DNA from: Ophiobolus disseminans
Taxonomy: Eukaryota > Ascomycota > Dothideomycetes > Pleosporales > Phaeosphaeriaceae
Length of the DNA stretch: 64,000 nucleotides
Direction of reading: 5' to 3'
Assembly: GCA_010093685.1 (NCBI GenBank)
Contig: MU006225.1
Location: forward strand, 1,253,575 to 1,317,574
Part shown: positions 1 to 11,821 of the stretch, one piece after another
How positions within the stretch are numbered: the first letter of the stretch is position 1
Layout: every line of letters starts with the position of its first letter
Position numbers and translations under genes: made by a program
The notes under the pieces: model-generated
Database searches by the model: none
What the model saw: only the letters and a program-made list of their open reading frames with translations
What the model was told of the DNA's origin: nothing

Positions 1-3000
1 CTGAGACGCCCTGCTATAAATTTCACCCATCATGCTCACTTGATGATTTTTCTCGGTCATGTCGCCCTGATTGATGCATATCGCATCGATCCAAATAGTG
101 ATTGTTGCGTGTCGGGAACACCGAAGTTGCCTAATGGCGGTACCCAGGTTCTGTCTTATCTGGATCACACTTTCTCCAATGTGAATCGTGTCTTCCGAAC
201 CCGGGGCTCCCCATACATACGAGAGTGCTTCGTAGTCTGTAGGATTGTCGTGATCAAGCCTGAAGTGACTCAAGTGGGCTCGGATAGGCGCGTCGCGGTT
301 TGCGCATGGGAGAAGTTTTAGCAGACGGATCGAACGGACTTCGAGGGGTTGGTAGGAATAGTGACGTTGTTCATCCAAAGCTTCAGGGTTTATTAGACCT
401 ACAAAAGAGATAAGGTTAGCCATAAATAGGTGCGACTACAGAGGTGCGATGTACTGACCAGAACTGTCTTCGTCAATCGTGCGAATCCATTGAAGCACTC
501 TATTGTCAGCGTCCGGGGGAGTTGCTGTCTGTTGTAGTGCTCCTCTCCGAGTCATCCGGATCCTAAGCTCCCCAGGCTGACAGTGATGGTCATGTGGAAA
601 GTGTTGAGCTACCTCCTCAGCTGTCGGACGCTCGCCCAAGGCCAGTGATTTCATGAGCGCGATTGTAGCTCTCTGATGCTGAGGCAAAATTGGATTGTCG
701 TCGTGCAGAAGACTGACGAGTAAGTCGTCATGCTTGAAAAAAGGTAGTCCATGACTATCCATCTCAAATTTGTGGCCTTGAAGACTTGCGAAAATCTCTA
801 TGAAGACACATCCAAGGGAGTACACATCGCTGCTCTTATGAAAGATGGGGTTGTGGGGGTCATGAGTACACTCGGGAGCGGCATATTGAAGATCGACACC
901 AGTCTTGGTGAATGCTGCGATAGAAAAGGTTTCTGTGCTCTCCTTTCCAAAGTTGCTAGTGCCAAAGTCAGAGAACATGACGCGACTGCCGTGGAGCAGA
1001 ATATTCTGTGCCTTGATGTCTCCATGGCGAAATCCTTTTCCGTGCATATAGGAGAGCCCTGCGGCGAGACATCCAAAAGCCCTCCAGAGCGTTCCAAAAG
1101 CAGCCTTTGCGGCATCGCTGTTCGCTAATAGCTGCTGCAAAGTTCCATCGACCGGAGGCATAATAATGCCAAGGTAAGGTGATTGAAACGATAAGCCATA
1201 TGCTCTTGCAATGTGCGGATGCCGTAGGGTAGTCATAACATGGTAATCTCGCAGGACAGAAGCGACCCGAGCTTTGAGGTCGTCGATCGAGTCAACCGGG
1301 CGCTTGATGTTGATCTGCTTCCACGCGACGACCAGAGACTTGCTGGAATTGGCAAAGCTTGCTCGGCTAATCATCGATAGGGCACCAATGAGAACATCTT
1401 GGATGATGTGAAGGCTGTTCGGATTCAGGTTGGTGACACCTAGCTGCTGGTGGACAGAGTGAGGTCTTGCGACCCAGGTCAATCCGGAATTCCCGTGTGC
1501 TTCGATCTGAGCACGTACTGCCGAAGCTGTGGCGGACAACCCTGACATCTGAGGAGTTGGCGGTATGCTATCTGCATGGAGAGAAACGATCGCTGCATGG
1601 AATTCGGAAAAATCAAAGTAATCATTTGGGTCGAAGAAGCCATTGCCCGCTGAGTCACCTCCAGCTCCTCCGTCTGGACCTGGGTCATAAGACCCGGGGT
1701 TGTGGGACTCGTCGAGAGAATCTCCATTATCTCTATTGCCGCCGTTGCCTCCGTTGCCTCCGTCATCGTGGTCTTGGTCGTCACCGGGACTGCCAGGGTC
1801 ATCATCGTCCGTATGATTGCTGGCGAGAGGAGGGTCAACCCAAGGATCCTTCCAGGTTTCTAGACTAGTTCCCTCTCTAAAGTGAAATTCGAGGTGGTTG
1901 ACTCGGTCCTGGTAGGTGAGCCAGCCGTACCCGCATAAGCCACAGCGGTGCGGAAAGGAGTTATTGTCCAGCTCATACTTGCAGGAATCTTCAAACTGTG
2001 GGCTGAGTTCGAGATGGCCATGGTGAACACGAAGGTGTTTGGTGAAAGCATCTAACCTGAAGAACATGCGGCCAGATACTCCAGTCTTCAGCATCTTTCT
2101 ACTACAGGGTAGTCGTCCAACATGGTCCTCGAGCCAGTGTTCTGGGTCCTTGCGGGTGCAGGCATCGGATGTGCATACATTTCCGCCATCATCTAATTGT
2201 GCTGTCTCCGAGAGATTGCAAATCCACGCAGCTGGTGCGTAGTACGTCTCGTGTCGGACGAAGTCATGTTTGTTATTAGAAGCATACCCACAACCATGCA
2301 CACAAGGGAAACGCATCTTTGGGTTCCAACTTTTTGCCATGTTCTCCTTGATCTTTGCGTGGCTCTTATTAGCTGAGCATTTTCGCTTCGCCGTTGCGCA
2401 AGCTAGTGCAGCCCTGCAAAATTGAGCACGCTCCAAAAGAGATACCGTATCGCTCTTCACCCAATTCCTCGATGCTACATCTGGTGTAAGGGTTGTATGT
2501 TTGTCTTTCCGAATGGGCTTTGGGAGTATCGTGTCCGAGTTGGGAAGCTTCTCATTCGACGTTTGCCTACTCTCATGGAACCATCGATCAATATCACGGT
2601 AATCAAGGCCTGTCAGTACAGCAAAACTGTCTAATGTCTCTGGCTCCGGTCTAGTGTTTGAATGCTGCTGGACCCACGTACGACAGATGCTCATCGTATC
2701 TAGTGCTGAGAAATCGTCTTCTGATGCTGGAGGATCGGGGTGGTCATGCAACCAACCATGAATCGTCTTGTATGTAGCGTTTGTTATAACCTCAAAGGCT
2801 TCGATCTGCCAAGGGGTCGCAATGATGGTCGGATTTGCAACCCTCCAGCAGGTGAGTAGGCGTAAAGTAGCTAGATCAATTGCATTCTTCTGTGGTTTAT
2901 GTAAGTCGCCATCTGGAATAAAGACTGGTGCTTTCAGTCGCTTCGACGACTCAGCCTCAGTGAGCTCGGTCTGGCGTCGCTTCTCAGTTCGGATGTTTGG

Positions 3001-3057
3001 ACGTGTCGAGACGCTGGAGAGAGCGGTAGGATTGGTGCAGGAAGTATAACACTGCAT
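1..3057 (-). CDS. Zinc-finger / protein kinase / HET-domain fusion protein (3' end outside window)
   Basis: A single 873-codon frame (3057-436) carries two homeodomain-like helical segments (about residues 61-106 and 120-164), degenerate C2H2 fingers (C252/C256/H264/H269 and C372/C375/H388/H392), a D/G/N-rich linker (415-480) and a protein kinase domain (about 565-850). The kinase has K580, HGDIKAQN (D680, K682, N685), DFG 697-699 and APE 727-729, so it looks catalytically competent. The frame would stop at 436, but a good 60 bp intron (458-399: GTCAGT donor, CTAAC branch site, pyrimidine tract, TTTTGTAG acceptor, phase 1) joins it in frame to a segment that is open to the window edge. That segment contains YEALSYVWG and IWIDAICINQ, hallmarks of HET (heterokaryon incompatibility) domains. 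The alternative is two genes, the second starting with ATG at 423, only 12 bp after the first stop. The kinase and HET calls are firm; the fusion is inferred from splice signals. Confidence 0.75.
399..458 (-). other. Predicted intron joining kinase and HET exons
   Basis: It reads GTCAGT at the donor, has CTAAC 14 bases before a CT-rich TTTTGTAG end, and is 60 bp long. Splicing keeps the frame (phase 1, a Gly codon rebuilt). The kinase stop codon and the alternative HET start codon both lie inside it. Confidence 0.6.
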
Positions 3058-3525
3058 TGTGTTAGTTGGACAGGATTACTTCTGGTCAAAGTGCTTACAC
3101 TTTGGCTAAGCTCGGTATTATCGTCGCTAACATCGTGGCCCTTCGATGAGCACGCGGCGTATGCAACCTAGAGCTAATTAATGCTAGTCCTGTGTGATGC
3201 ATCATGTCGCGTACACATGATCCGCTGTCAACGGAAGGTAGAGCAGACTCCAAAGGGAATCGCTCAATGCTAGGCTTGTGATTTCTATCGATGATCGAAG
3301 CTCCGTCTGCGCCCGAACGGGGAGGAATGACAGCTGGAATGCGATTCATGGTTCTCGATCTAGCTAGAAGGATGGGAATAGTTCGCGATGCTCGATATGG
3401 TAATGCAAAAAATGTGTGTAAATTGCTGCACAAAAAGCTGGGTGTTCGCGTAGAAGACGCTCTCGATGGAAACATTGGGCTGGCGATCAGAGCCTAGGAA
3501 GGCAGTGGGGGACGGAGGCAACGTG

Positions 3526-3735
3526 CACAAGGCAAAAGGCTGCTTGCCTCAGTGCCTTGCAGGACCTTTGCAAGGCGACGCGCGTGAACAGGTTGACAGG
3601 GAAATTAGCTAGTCTTTTCCATGCGACGCCCACAAGGCAAAAGGCTGCTTGCCTTTCTGCCTCGCAGGAACATTGTATAGTGGCGCGCGTGAAAAGGCTC
3701 GTAGAGCGGCATCGATGCCGAACTTTTCCATGTTA
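3526..3735. repeat. Tandem direct repeat, unit about 105 bp, two copies
   Basis: Copy 1 starts at 3526 and copy 2 at 3631. Both begin with CACAAGGCAAAAGGCTGCTT and then continue with diverged but alignable sequence (GCCT..GCCTTGCAGGA against GCCT..GCCTCGCAGGA, later GGCGACGCGCGTGAA against TGGCGCGCGTGAA, both followed by a CTTTTCCATG segment). It overlaps no supported gene. Confidence 0.7.
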
Positions 3736-3808
3736 TTCGTGTATTGCGCTTTCATCGTCCGAAGTACAGTGATGTTCTCTCAGGTAGGTTTCAACCCGTG
3801 GCACGGTG

Positions 3809-3853
3809 TCGTTGTTGCTGATGTTGCTGCTGTTGCTGCTGTTGCTGCTGTTG
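3809..3853. repeat. Imperfect GTTGCT/GCTGTT triplet microsatellite
   Basis: About 45 bp of alternating GTT and GCT triplets, in intergenic sequence. No coding context is recognised. Confidence 0.7.
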
Positions 3854-4109
3854 ACGTGCGACAACCCCGCGGAGCAAGAACAATGAGCGGGGGCTTGTAC
3901 CGTAGCCGATGCTGCTGCGCCACGTGGCAGTGCATCGACTTTATCGGAATCATTGTCTTTTTAATACAGCACCGCAACTGTAGTTCGAAATTATACACAG
4001 TTGCTTACTTGCATAGCATAATAGAAGTAGTGTTTCTCTGAGTTGGCTTAGGGGCCTTTGTCTTCTTTGTGGATGGATTCTTGCACGAAGAAGTGCCGCA
4101 CAGACCACG

Positions 4110-5020
4110 CTAATCGGCACTCACAAACCATTTCGGGCCATGATCCAATGTGATCTCTTCATCTTTCTCGATGGGTTCGGACAGCGACTTAACAACTAAG
4201 ATGCGATGCTTCATGCAACACCGAACTTCAAGAATGCGTGCATTGGGCTCACACGAGTGGTTGTAGAACCGCGCGAACGAACCAATGTGCATGCAATCAA
4301 CATAAGCCGATGGGTGCCCCTCGTAGTTGCCATTGAACACGCCGGTGATAATTGTCGAGTGATACTGGTCCTCTGCTAGTAAACGCGTTGCGTTATGTGG
4401 GAGAAGAATGCCAGTCAACTCACCAATGACTGATTCGGCTGGAATACGACATCGAGCAAAGCCACCGTAGCCTGTTCCAGGAGTTGAGCGGATGGCAACG
4501 TTGACGATGACAAAGTTTCGTACCTTCTCCGACCAGTCATCATAGCTACAGTCGCAAGTCTCTTCACTCCAGCAATTGATGCAGAACTCTGACTCAGCGG
4601 GCGTTCCTAGGAGGTCACTCGCGTGCTTTGGTAGCCACGTCTTACCAATGTACTTCTTAGGCTCACGCTGATAGAGCCAATCTGCTGGTTGCAGTACGTT
4701 CGCAGGTGCGATGGTGCAGTGGGAGGTAGCGTCATTGATCACAGTACGTACTCGTGCAATAGGGAGACAGTTCGCATCCTGGGCGTAGAAGTACCGCGGG
4801 CCCTCCAGCGATGGATTATACAACTGCTTTGTTGAGAATATGAGGGTTCAGTCCAGGTTGGCGGAAGGTAGGCTTGCGGTACTTCCTGTACGTGGAGGAA
4901 CAGCCCCCCTGTAACGTCCTTGTTACTGTTTAAACGAGCTGGACGAACAGTATAACACGACAGTCAATACAGTACGTTGCAGCCACCCCACCTCGTCCCT
5001 CTCCTTACTCGGTAATCCAT
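4110..5020 (-). CDS. SET-domain protein (probable protein lysine methyltransferase)
   Basis: The main exon (4823-4110, about 237 codons) ends with a SET domain. It has GYGGFARCRIPAES near the start of the fold, YVDCMHIGSFARFYNHSCEPNA (the conserved NHSCxPN motif) and a late EEITLDHG segment where families usually have ELTxDYG. Upstream Cys residues (CINCWSEETCDCSYD) may form a pre-SET-like cluster. There is no post-SET Cys cluster. The main exon has no ATG before the SET core and an in-frame stop lies just upstream, so a 5' exon is needed. A possible one is ATG GAT TAC CGA at 5020-5009, with a GTAAGG donor at 5008 and an AAGCAG acceptor ending at 4824 (185 bp intron, frame kept). That exon is a guess; a decayed gene is the alternative. 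Confidence 0.6.
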
Positions 5021-6066
5021 GGTAGTCATACTACTAGAGGAACCTTGTTCCAATATGCTTCATTATTTTAGTAATTTCACCTTTGCGGGGAACATTGCCC
5101 TGGCGGCGGTCAAGCTTACTTCTGATTCGGTGAAACGTTTGCGCCTGGTTTACCATACTATAACAATTTCTTGTTTTGGACCTGTGGCCGAGGTTGTGCT
5201 TGTGATCGTGGTTGTGTAAATAGATGATGAGAAGTTTCTCGTCTTGAAGAAGGTCGAAATTATGTTATAAGTAAAAGCTTGACATGTTTCACCTAGTGAA
5301 AGGTTGAAGTGATCCTCGATATGTTGTGCCTGAGCCTGCAGACCGGGCGTTGTCCGTACTCAAATCTGGCGCACATGGTGTGAATACAATGCATGCGACT
5401 GATGTGAGTTTTGTATCATTCACCCACCCCATGTTTCCAACTAAGCAATCATCCGAGCCGAAGTAAATGCGCAGTGTGTTCTGAACATGTCGAGTATATA
5501 GCCATCACGTGATTGCACTTCAACCCCCAATATGACCTTCGCAGCAAAATTTCTACCGCAGGCGATGTGATTGTATAGACCTGATCCAAGGGTACCCTGA
5601 AAACGTTGTAGCAATGACTTGTTTCGCGATCGAAGACTGATGGCCGAGGTGCTTGCTGAACTTTTGCAGGGACGTCTTGAAGTAGAGGGTGATTCGAGGT
5701 ACGTGGTCGAGGACGCGCCTTTCATTGACACGGAGGTCATCGGCCGACGCTACGACCCGGAAGATTGTTTCAACGTGCATACATATTGCACGCGGATCAA
5801 CGCCGTCCCCTCCGTGCTCAAAACGTGGTAGTCGGACTGAAAGTGCGCCTAGCGTACCCACGCCTACTTACGCCCTAGGTCCAGCCTATCCGCCGACCCG
5901 GCTGCTCACTCTTTACAATCTGGTATGCGACATGCGATTAATCTGGGGAAATACGCTAGAACAATCTCATCCTGAATAGAAGTTCTCTGGGCCGAGAAGA
6001 TGACTGGCACAGATATAAATATGCTCTGCATTCACGTTGCAAGACGACAGGTTCACCACCGCCAAA
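5021..6066. other. Intergenic, about 1 kb
   Basis: Overlapping short frames on both strands around 5440-5860 resemble no known family and have no splice support. Its right part is the promoter of the esterase gene. Confidence 0.4.
6014..6021 (+). promoter_or_regulatory. TATA box of the esterase gene
   Basis: TATAAATA lies about 45 bp upstream of the start codon at 6067. It is a good match to the consensus at a plausible distance for a short fungal leader. Confidence 0.55.
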
Positions 6067-6999
6067 ATGAAGCTCACCATCCCCACCATACTGCTCGCAG
6101 CCACTGCCGCATCTGCACAACTTACTTCGAAACTCACTCAAATCACAAACTTTGGCCCGAATCCACGCAATGTATCAATGTACATCTACGTACCTGCGAA
6201 CTTGCCACCTAACCCAGCGATTCTCGTAAGCCCACATTGGTGCCATGGAACCGCGCAACAAGTCTTCGAGTACCGCTCGTGGGCTTCCGCTGGCGACAAA
6301 TACGGCTTCATCACAATCTATCCCGACTCACCCAACAAGGCCGACCAATGCTGGGATGTTAGCAGTAAAGAGTCGCTTACGCACAATGGCGGCGGCGATG
6401 CTTTGGGCATTGTGTCGATGGTGAGATGGACGCTGGACAAGTACCACGGCGACAAGAATCGCGTGTTTGTCACTGGAACAAGTTCGGGCGCCATGATGAC
6501 GAACGTGCTGATTGGAAGTTATCCGGACGTTTTCGCCGCGGGGAGTGCGTGGGCTGGTGTTGCCTTTGGATGTTACGCTGCCAATGGATTTGACGTGTGG
6601 AGCGATGCGTGCGCGACTGGAAAGATCATCAAGAACGGGACTGAGTGGGCCAAAATGGTCAAAGATGCGTACCCAGGGTACAATGGCTTCCGTCCAAAGT
6701 TCCAGACGTTGCATGGGCTGGCAGATACAGTTCTATACCCACAGAACTTGAAGGAGCAGATCAAGCAGTGGACGAGCGTGTTTGGCGTTAGTGAAACGCC
6801 GACTTCGACGACGAAAGATACCCCATTGAAGGGCTGGACGAGGTATCGATATGACGACAAGTTCGAGGCGTACGACGCGGTTGGTGTCACGCACGACATT
6901 CCAAATCAGGATGATCTGGTGATCAACTACTTCGACTTGAAGTGTCAGAAGGGTAATGGGACAAGCTGCTACTCGCGGCCATCAAAGAAGCATTACTAG
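6067..6999 (+). CDS. Secreted CE1-type esterase (acetylxylan/feruloyl esterase, PHB-depolymerase fold)
   Basis: A single exon encodes 310 residues. The start at 6067 is chosen because it gives a textbook signal peptide (MKLTIPTILLAATAASA, then Q) and sits in an AAAATG context; an upstream in-frame ATG at 6037 would bury it. The mature enzyme is an alpha/beta hydrolase: HWCHGTAQQ is the oxyanion region, GTSSGAMMT holds the nucleophilic Ser, HGLADTVLYP the acidic residue and GVTHDIP the catalytic His. It ends shortly after the last catalytic element and has no carbohydrate-binding module. The family removes acetyl or feruloyl groups from plant xylan, which suits a secreted wall-degrading enzyme, as does the GH51 gene 6 kb away. 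Acetyl and feruloyl specificity cannot be separated by eye. Confidence 0.88.
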   Translation: MKLTIPTILLAATAASAQLTSKLTQITNFGPNPRNVSMYIYVPANLPPNPAILVSPHWCHGTAQQVFEYRSWASAGDKYGFITIYPDSPNKADQCWDVSSKESLTHNGGGDALGIVSMVRWTLDKYHGDKNRVFVTGTSSGAMMTNVLIGSYPDVFAAGSAWAGVAFGCYAANGFDVWSDACATGKIIKNGTEWAKMVKDAYPGYNGFRPKFQTLHGLADTVLYPQNLKEQIKQWTSVFGVSETPTSTTKDTPLKGWTRYRYDDKFEAYDAVGVTHDIPNQDDLVINYFDLKCQKGNGTSCYSRPSKKHY

Positions 7000-7063
7000 G
7001 CTAATCATCAATTAGCAATCATAGAAAGATACGTTTTACCAAACAGCCAAAAGATCCGGTGCA

Positions 7064-8885
7064 CTAAGGTGCGTTTGAATGACCTTGGTGGTCGTATCCA
7101 TCGTGATCGTGATCCTCTGCACGCGGCCACTCAGCCCAGTACTCATCATCCCACATCTGGCTTAACCTCGTTTCTTGCTCTTCTTCATTCATGCTCTTAT
7201 CGTGCATGATCTTCTCCCACTTACGCATCTCAGCCCGACTCAGCAGGCATCCATCGAGAAGCTTGGTCAAGCCATCAACATCAAGCTTTTCCCCGATCAG
7301 AACCATCTCCTGCCGTCTATCACCCCACTCTCCATCGAAGTCCGCCATGATGGCTTGTCGTGTGTCCTCATCGGCGTTCCATTCGTCTTCGTCGACGCAG
7401 CAGAACCAGGGCATCTCAGAGCCCAATGTCAGCATTGCACCTGCGGTTGACCATGAGCCCATTTGGTTCGGGCGTGTTGCAAGCCAGAAAATGCCTTTAC
7501 TGCGATGGAGACCTCTGAAATATGGGCTAGCTTTCTTGTTGGCAAGTATGGTGGCGTCATCAATGAGAGCAGCATCATCGCCACTTTCGGTTGTCTCGTC
7601 GAAGCCGCCTGTCGAGGGATTCGAAGCGTCTGAGTCTGACATAGCATTATCCCCATCGTTGCCACCGTCCTCGTCCTCGTATTCATCCTGAAGGAGAATG
7701 AATTTGCCCTCAATCAGACGGTAGAGCTTCAGAGGATCGAAGGGGCTGCGAGCTCGATATACGAAGCTGCCAATGCCGTACCTAGCTCATACTATCAGCG
7801 GGCTTCACTTTGGTACCGACCATGACTTACTCAAGTGTTTCCGGCTTCGGCGCCACGCGTTTCCTGCCCTGGACATCCATGACCGTCATCTCGTGTAGGC
7901 TCTTGAGCCATCCAGGACTAGCAATGGCGTCTTGGAAATTGAATACCCCCGTGTTAAGTATCTCGCGAACATCGACCTTGGAGTACTTAGTGTCGATGAT
8001 CTTGGCGGTAGGATTGAGCGTCTTCACGTAAGCCTTGACGCGTCCCAATGTCGTCGCATCAACACGGTCCACTTTGTTCACGATTATGACATTGGCGAAC
8101 TCGATTTGATCGGCAAACAGGTCTGATATGGTCCGCTGGTCCTCTTCCGGCACTTCGTCCTTTCCGAAGCGGTCTTGTAGAAATTCGGCGGTGTCAAACT
8201 CGGAGAAGAAGCGGAAAGCGTCGACAACGGTGACCATGGTGTCAACCGTGGCTAGCGACTTGAGGCCGCCGAGATTAGCACTATCTCTCGTAAGTCTCAT
8301 ATCCTAGATTATAGGGTTCACCTACACTTTAGCGAAGGTTTCCTTCTCTTCAGTTTCCATGCCCTCAGCATCAATCATCGCCTCGGTCAATTCGGAAGTG
8401 AATGTTTCGGCGACCTGCTGAGGCTCACTTATGCCGGAACTCTCGATCAAGACGTGATCAAAGCCGTCTTCACTCCACGCCAAACGAGCGAGCTCAGTAA
8501 GGAGATCGCCTCGCAACGTGCAGCAAATGCATCCGTTTTGCATATGGACTATTTTCTCCGTCACGCGTATCTCTCCTGCAGCGCTGTTGTTTCTTCGTAC
8601 GTTTGTTGACCGAGCAATCATATTGGCGTCGACGTTTACAGCTGCCATGTCGTTCACGATGACTGCGATACGTAGTCCGTGATCTGGCGATTGAAGGATA
8701 TGGCGCAGTAAGGTAGTTTTGCCGCTTCCCTGCTCACTGTCAGTCTTTTTCGACCATCACCCTCGAGTACTAACCAGAAAGCCGGAGAGAATAGTCACTG
8801 GAAGCGGTTTTCGAACCGTGTTTCCGGACTTCCCGCTACGCCCCTCGCTGCGTGTCTTCCGTTTCGTGCCAGCTATGATGTCCAT
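7064..8885 (-). CDS. CobW/COG0523-family GTPase, putative zinc metallochaperone
   Basis: Four exons are inferred (introns 8774-8730, 8325-8281 and 7830-7782, each 45-49 bp with GT-AG ends and frame kept), giving about 560 residues. The joined protein begins [10 protein letters not shown], then has the P-loop [14 protein letters not shown] rebuilt exactly across intron 1, the metal motif [11 protein letters not shown] (CxCC), [14 protein letters not shown] for guanine recognition, and a C-terminal CobW_C domain with [13 protein letters not shown]. The tail is rich in His and Asp ([18 protein letters not shown]), a likely metal-binding end. An acidic insertion ([14 protein letters not shown]) splits the C-terminal domain, as in several fungal homologues. 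Eukaryotic members transfer zinc to methionine aminopeptidase; applying that role here is inference from the family. Confidence 0.88.
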
Positions 8886-9551
8886 GTTAGACGATGGAAA
8901 GAAAAGCAGAGGAAGGTCAATCGAAAGTATTTTGGACGCTCTTCACGGTACCATGGTGGATGATGCGGTCCTGATCAACCCTCGTGCGCTCATCCAATTG
9001 AGCACCTCAATGGTCGTCTTGCATCATCTTGAAAAGGAGGCCTCTCATTCGTCGATGCCGCATGAGGATGGAACAAATCGTCAGGGGTTTACATGGGATC
9101 ATGGAAATGTGCTCCTGTTCGGTAAGGTTATCGCACTCACAGGTGGCTGGATCCCGAGGTTGCTCTAAAAAGCGAAGCTAAGTGTTACTTTTGAAAGCAC
9201 CGGGAGCTACTGATATGTGATGAGCGAGACATATGAAGAAGAACAGAGAGAAGACAGCCATTACAGGGCGTAGGACTACCGCAATAGTTGCTTGTGTGCT
9301 TCTCACTGAGAATAGGTAAACGCAAAGTGCCCGATTGAGAAGAAGATAATTCGTTCATAGTGAGAGTAGCTGAAGGCTACGGGGTTCGATGAATATTGAT
9401 GACTCATTCAACGATCCCGGACACTAGCTGTGAAATAGCATCTACACAAGCAGGCTCTGGGATGTGGATAAAGTTTGTTTGTCAAGCCGCTACATGACGT
9501 CACGCGTCACAGACATGCCCCGCACCTCCTTCTCACATCTACGAATACCAT
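8886..9551. other. Intergenic, about 670 bp
   Basis: It holds the upstream region of the CobW gene and the downstream region of the P450 gene. No gene is supported. Confidence 0.5.
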
Positions 9552-11235
9552 TTACTCCCACTGTTTCAAGTGGTCTTGAACATCAGCCGCAGCCCTCTGC
9601 ACGATCTCGGCGTGTTTGGGGCTCCTCGGCACTATTCGAACCTTAAACGGCATCGGCGCCGATGCAAAGTCGCCTTCATATGCGTCCGTATTCAACGGCA
9701 CCGGCTCACCATCCGCGTCAACAGCAGGCTCGATGTTGAATGCCCACAAGAGCTGCGCAACCGAACGCCAGAGCGTCCTCTCGCCCAGATGGATACCCAC
9801 GCAAAAGCGCCGACCTGATCCGAATGCGTAATGGTCACGATGCTCGAACTCTGCAGCAACAGCGTACTCGGAGGATGACTTTCGGTGGTTGATGTAGCGA
9901 TCCGGGTTGTCTAACCAAGTCAGTATTGTCCTTTCTTAGCGCATCTTCACCTACAAGTCGATGGCTCCGGGTAGTATGTATGGTTGAGCGCCCAGATCGG
10001 TATGATCACGGTGGCGTCCTTGGGAATCAGCATCCCATCGTACCAGGAATCTCCCGTAGCGCGATGCGGGAGACCATTTGGTAAAACGGGACGAATGCGC
10101 AAGCCCTCTTTAACAATGCAGTTGATGTAGGGTAGAGCGTCGAAATCGGACCACCGCGGCATTCTATCTATTCCACAGACACGGTCGAGCTCGATTTGGG
10201 CCTTCCTCTGAACGTGTGGGTTCTTCGCGAGGAAAAGTATGCTGGTCAACGTCGAATTGCTCGACGTTTCGGACGCGCCTTGATGCACATTTCCAAGTAA
10301 AGAGTTGTTGATTTGCGAATAAGTAAGGGGTACGTCTGGCTCAACCACGCCGTCGAGTACACTGTCGATCAGAGAATGTCGAAAGTCTCCATTCTGTCGC
10401 CGTTCTTCAACAATTGCCCGTGCTTTCGCGAAGGTGGCCGTGTTGCGAGCGTATGTCATCTTCGCAAACTTCTTCGAGGCCAACCAGCGTTCCGGAATGT
10501 ACTTGAGGATGGGAAACTGGGTGGCTGGAAGATATGAACCGGGCGACAATGCTTTGACAAGCTGCATTGGTCAGTTGATGTTGAACGATGCCATGGTGTT
10601 AAACCTAAACTCACCAAGTCGGTAGTGTAGTGAACCTCTGAAGCCCAAAAGTTCTCCCAGGTCGGCGCGCGATGGCCGTACAATATCGTGCTCGCAATGG
10701 ACGCCGACACGCGCTGCACGCTTGAACGAAAGTCCTCGGGTTGATCAAGGAGATCGAGCATCATCTGGTTGATCTCTGCTTCCTGGATATTATTCCACGT
10801 CCCGTCAAGATTCTTCGGGGAGAGAATTTGAGTCACGATCTTTCTTATCGCTCTCCATATAGGATCAGAATGCATAATCCCAAACGCTTCTTTGTTTGTT
10901 GCTAAATCCCATTGTTCCTCCTCCGGGCGATCCGCGAAAAGAGCGCCTCGCTTATTGATAAGCTGATGCACAGCGCGGGGATCGTTCAGCACGACCACAG
11001 TAGACTCGCCGATTTTAATCGAGAAAACGGCGCCATACTGGTCGCTCCACTCCTTGAACTTCAGGTGTAGGTCTTTCCAGGGTAGGAGATGCGCATTGCC
11101 AAGTACTGGAATTGTCGGAGGTCCTGGAGGAAGATTCTTTTCGCGGTGACCGAAGCGAAATATCTTGTACAAGTGGTAGCAAACTACCGACAAGATCGCT
11201 GCCCGTGCGGCATTGGGAATCGTTAAGAAAGCCAT
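9552..11235 (-). CDS. Cytochrome P450 monooxygenase, probable terpene-tailoring enzyme
   Basis: Three exons (introns 10614-10562 and 9954-9911, both GT-AG with frame kept) give about 528 residues. The N-terminus has a short membrane anchor (AARAAILSVVCYHLYKIF) followed by the LPPGPPTIPVLGN proline hinge. Further on are the I-helix element GASETSS (usual form AGxDTT), KEGLRIRP (ExxR of the K helix), a PDRYINHR segment rebuilt across intron 2, and the haem loop FGSGRRFCVGIHLGE with the Cys ligand. The style of the ExxR-to-haem region resembles OrdA-like fungal P450s, but no subfamily is assigned. It is transcribed away from the terpene synthase at 11822 with 586 bp between the starts, so the two probably share a promoter and a pathway. 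Confidence 0.9.
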
Positions 11236-11821
11236 GATCTATGTCAGATGGAAATAGCACAAGTGCTGGAAGAGTTGGTCGGCCGGTTGAGCGACGAAGG
11301 CGAATGTAGTGTTGTCGACAATTGTCAAGGGGGTGGTACCTGCTTGCCTCGCTGCTCGCTGTTCGTGTTCGACCTTCCGGTTTGCTCACTACGCTATCTT
11401 ACCTTTTCTTATCCAACATCCTCGGCGTTACAGGGTACAAATTGTAAGAGCTATCTTCGGGGCCGAACAGGATAAATTCAAGGTTAGGACAAGATCTACA
11501 CCAGTCACAGCTACGCCGCATCGCCGCCTGGCTCACGAAGGATCTCGTATTACAGGCTACACCACCTTTGGCCTAGGGCTCCTTCACAAACCCTGTTACC
11601 GGCTTTAGGTGAGCATATTCCCTGCCCTGTAGAGTCGTAGACGAGTTGCTCAACGAAGGCTGATGATGCGCTGGTGGTTTTATACACCAACCAAAAATCC
11701 CATAACCCAATGTTCTATTATACATCGACTCGCCTCTTCTCTCCCCCGAGAGCTGATCTACTAGATTGCCATCTTCAACATCTACTACACCAGGTCGACC
11801 TCTTGTCGCACCTCTTCAAGT
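11236..11821. promoter_or_regulatory. Bidirectional promoter region between P450 and terpene synthase
   Basis: A 586 bp gap separates two divergent start codons. No regulatory site was identified with confidence. The right end is CT-rich just before the terpene synthase ATG. Co-regulation is inferred from the layout. Confidence 0.45.

Larger units (their letters stand above)
3058..4109. other. Intergenic, about 1 kb, with a tandem duplication and a triplet repeat
   Basis: No convincing gene is seen. It holds a diverged duplication of about 105 bp and a GTT/GCT-type microsatellite, described separately. It contains the upstream region of the kinase gene and the downstream region of the SET gene. 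Confidence 0.5.
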
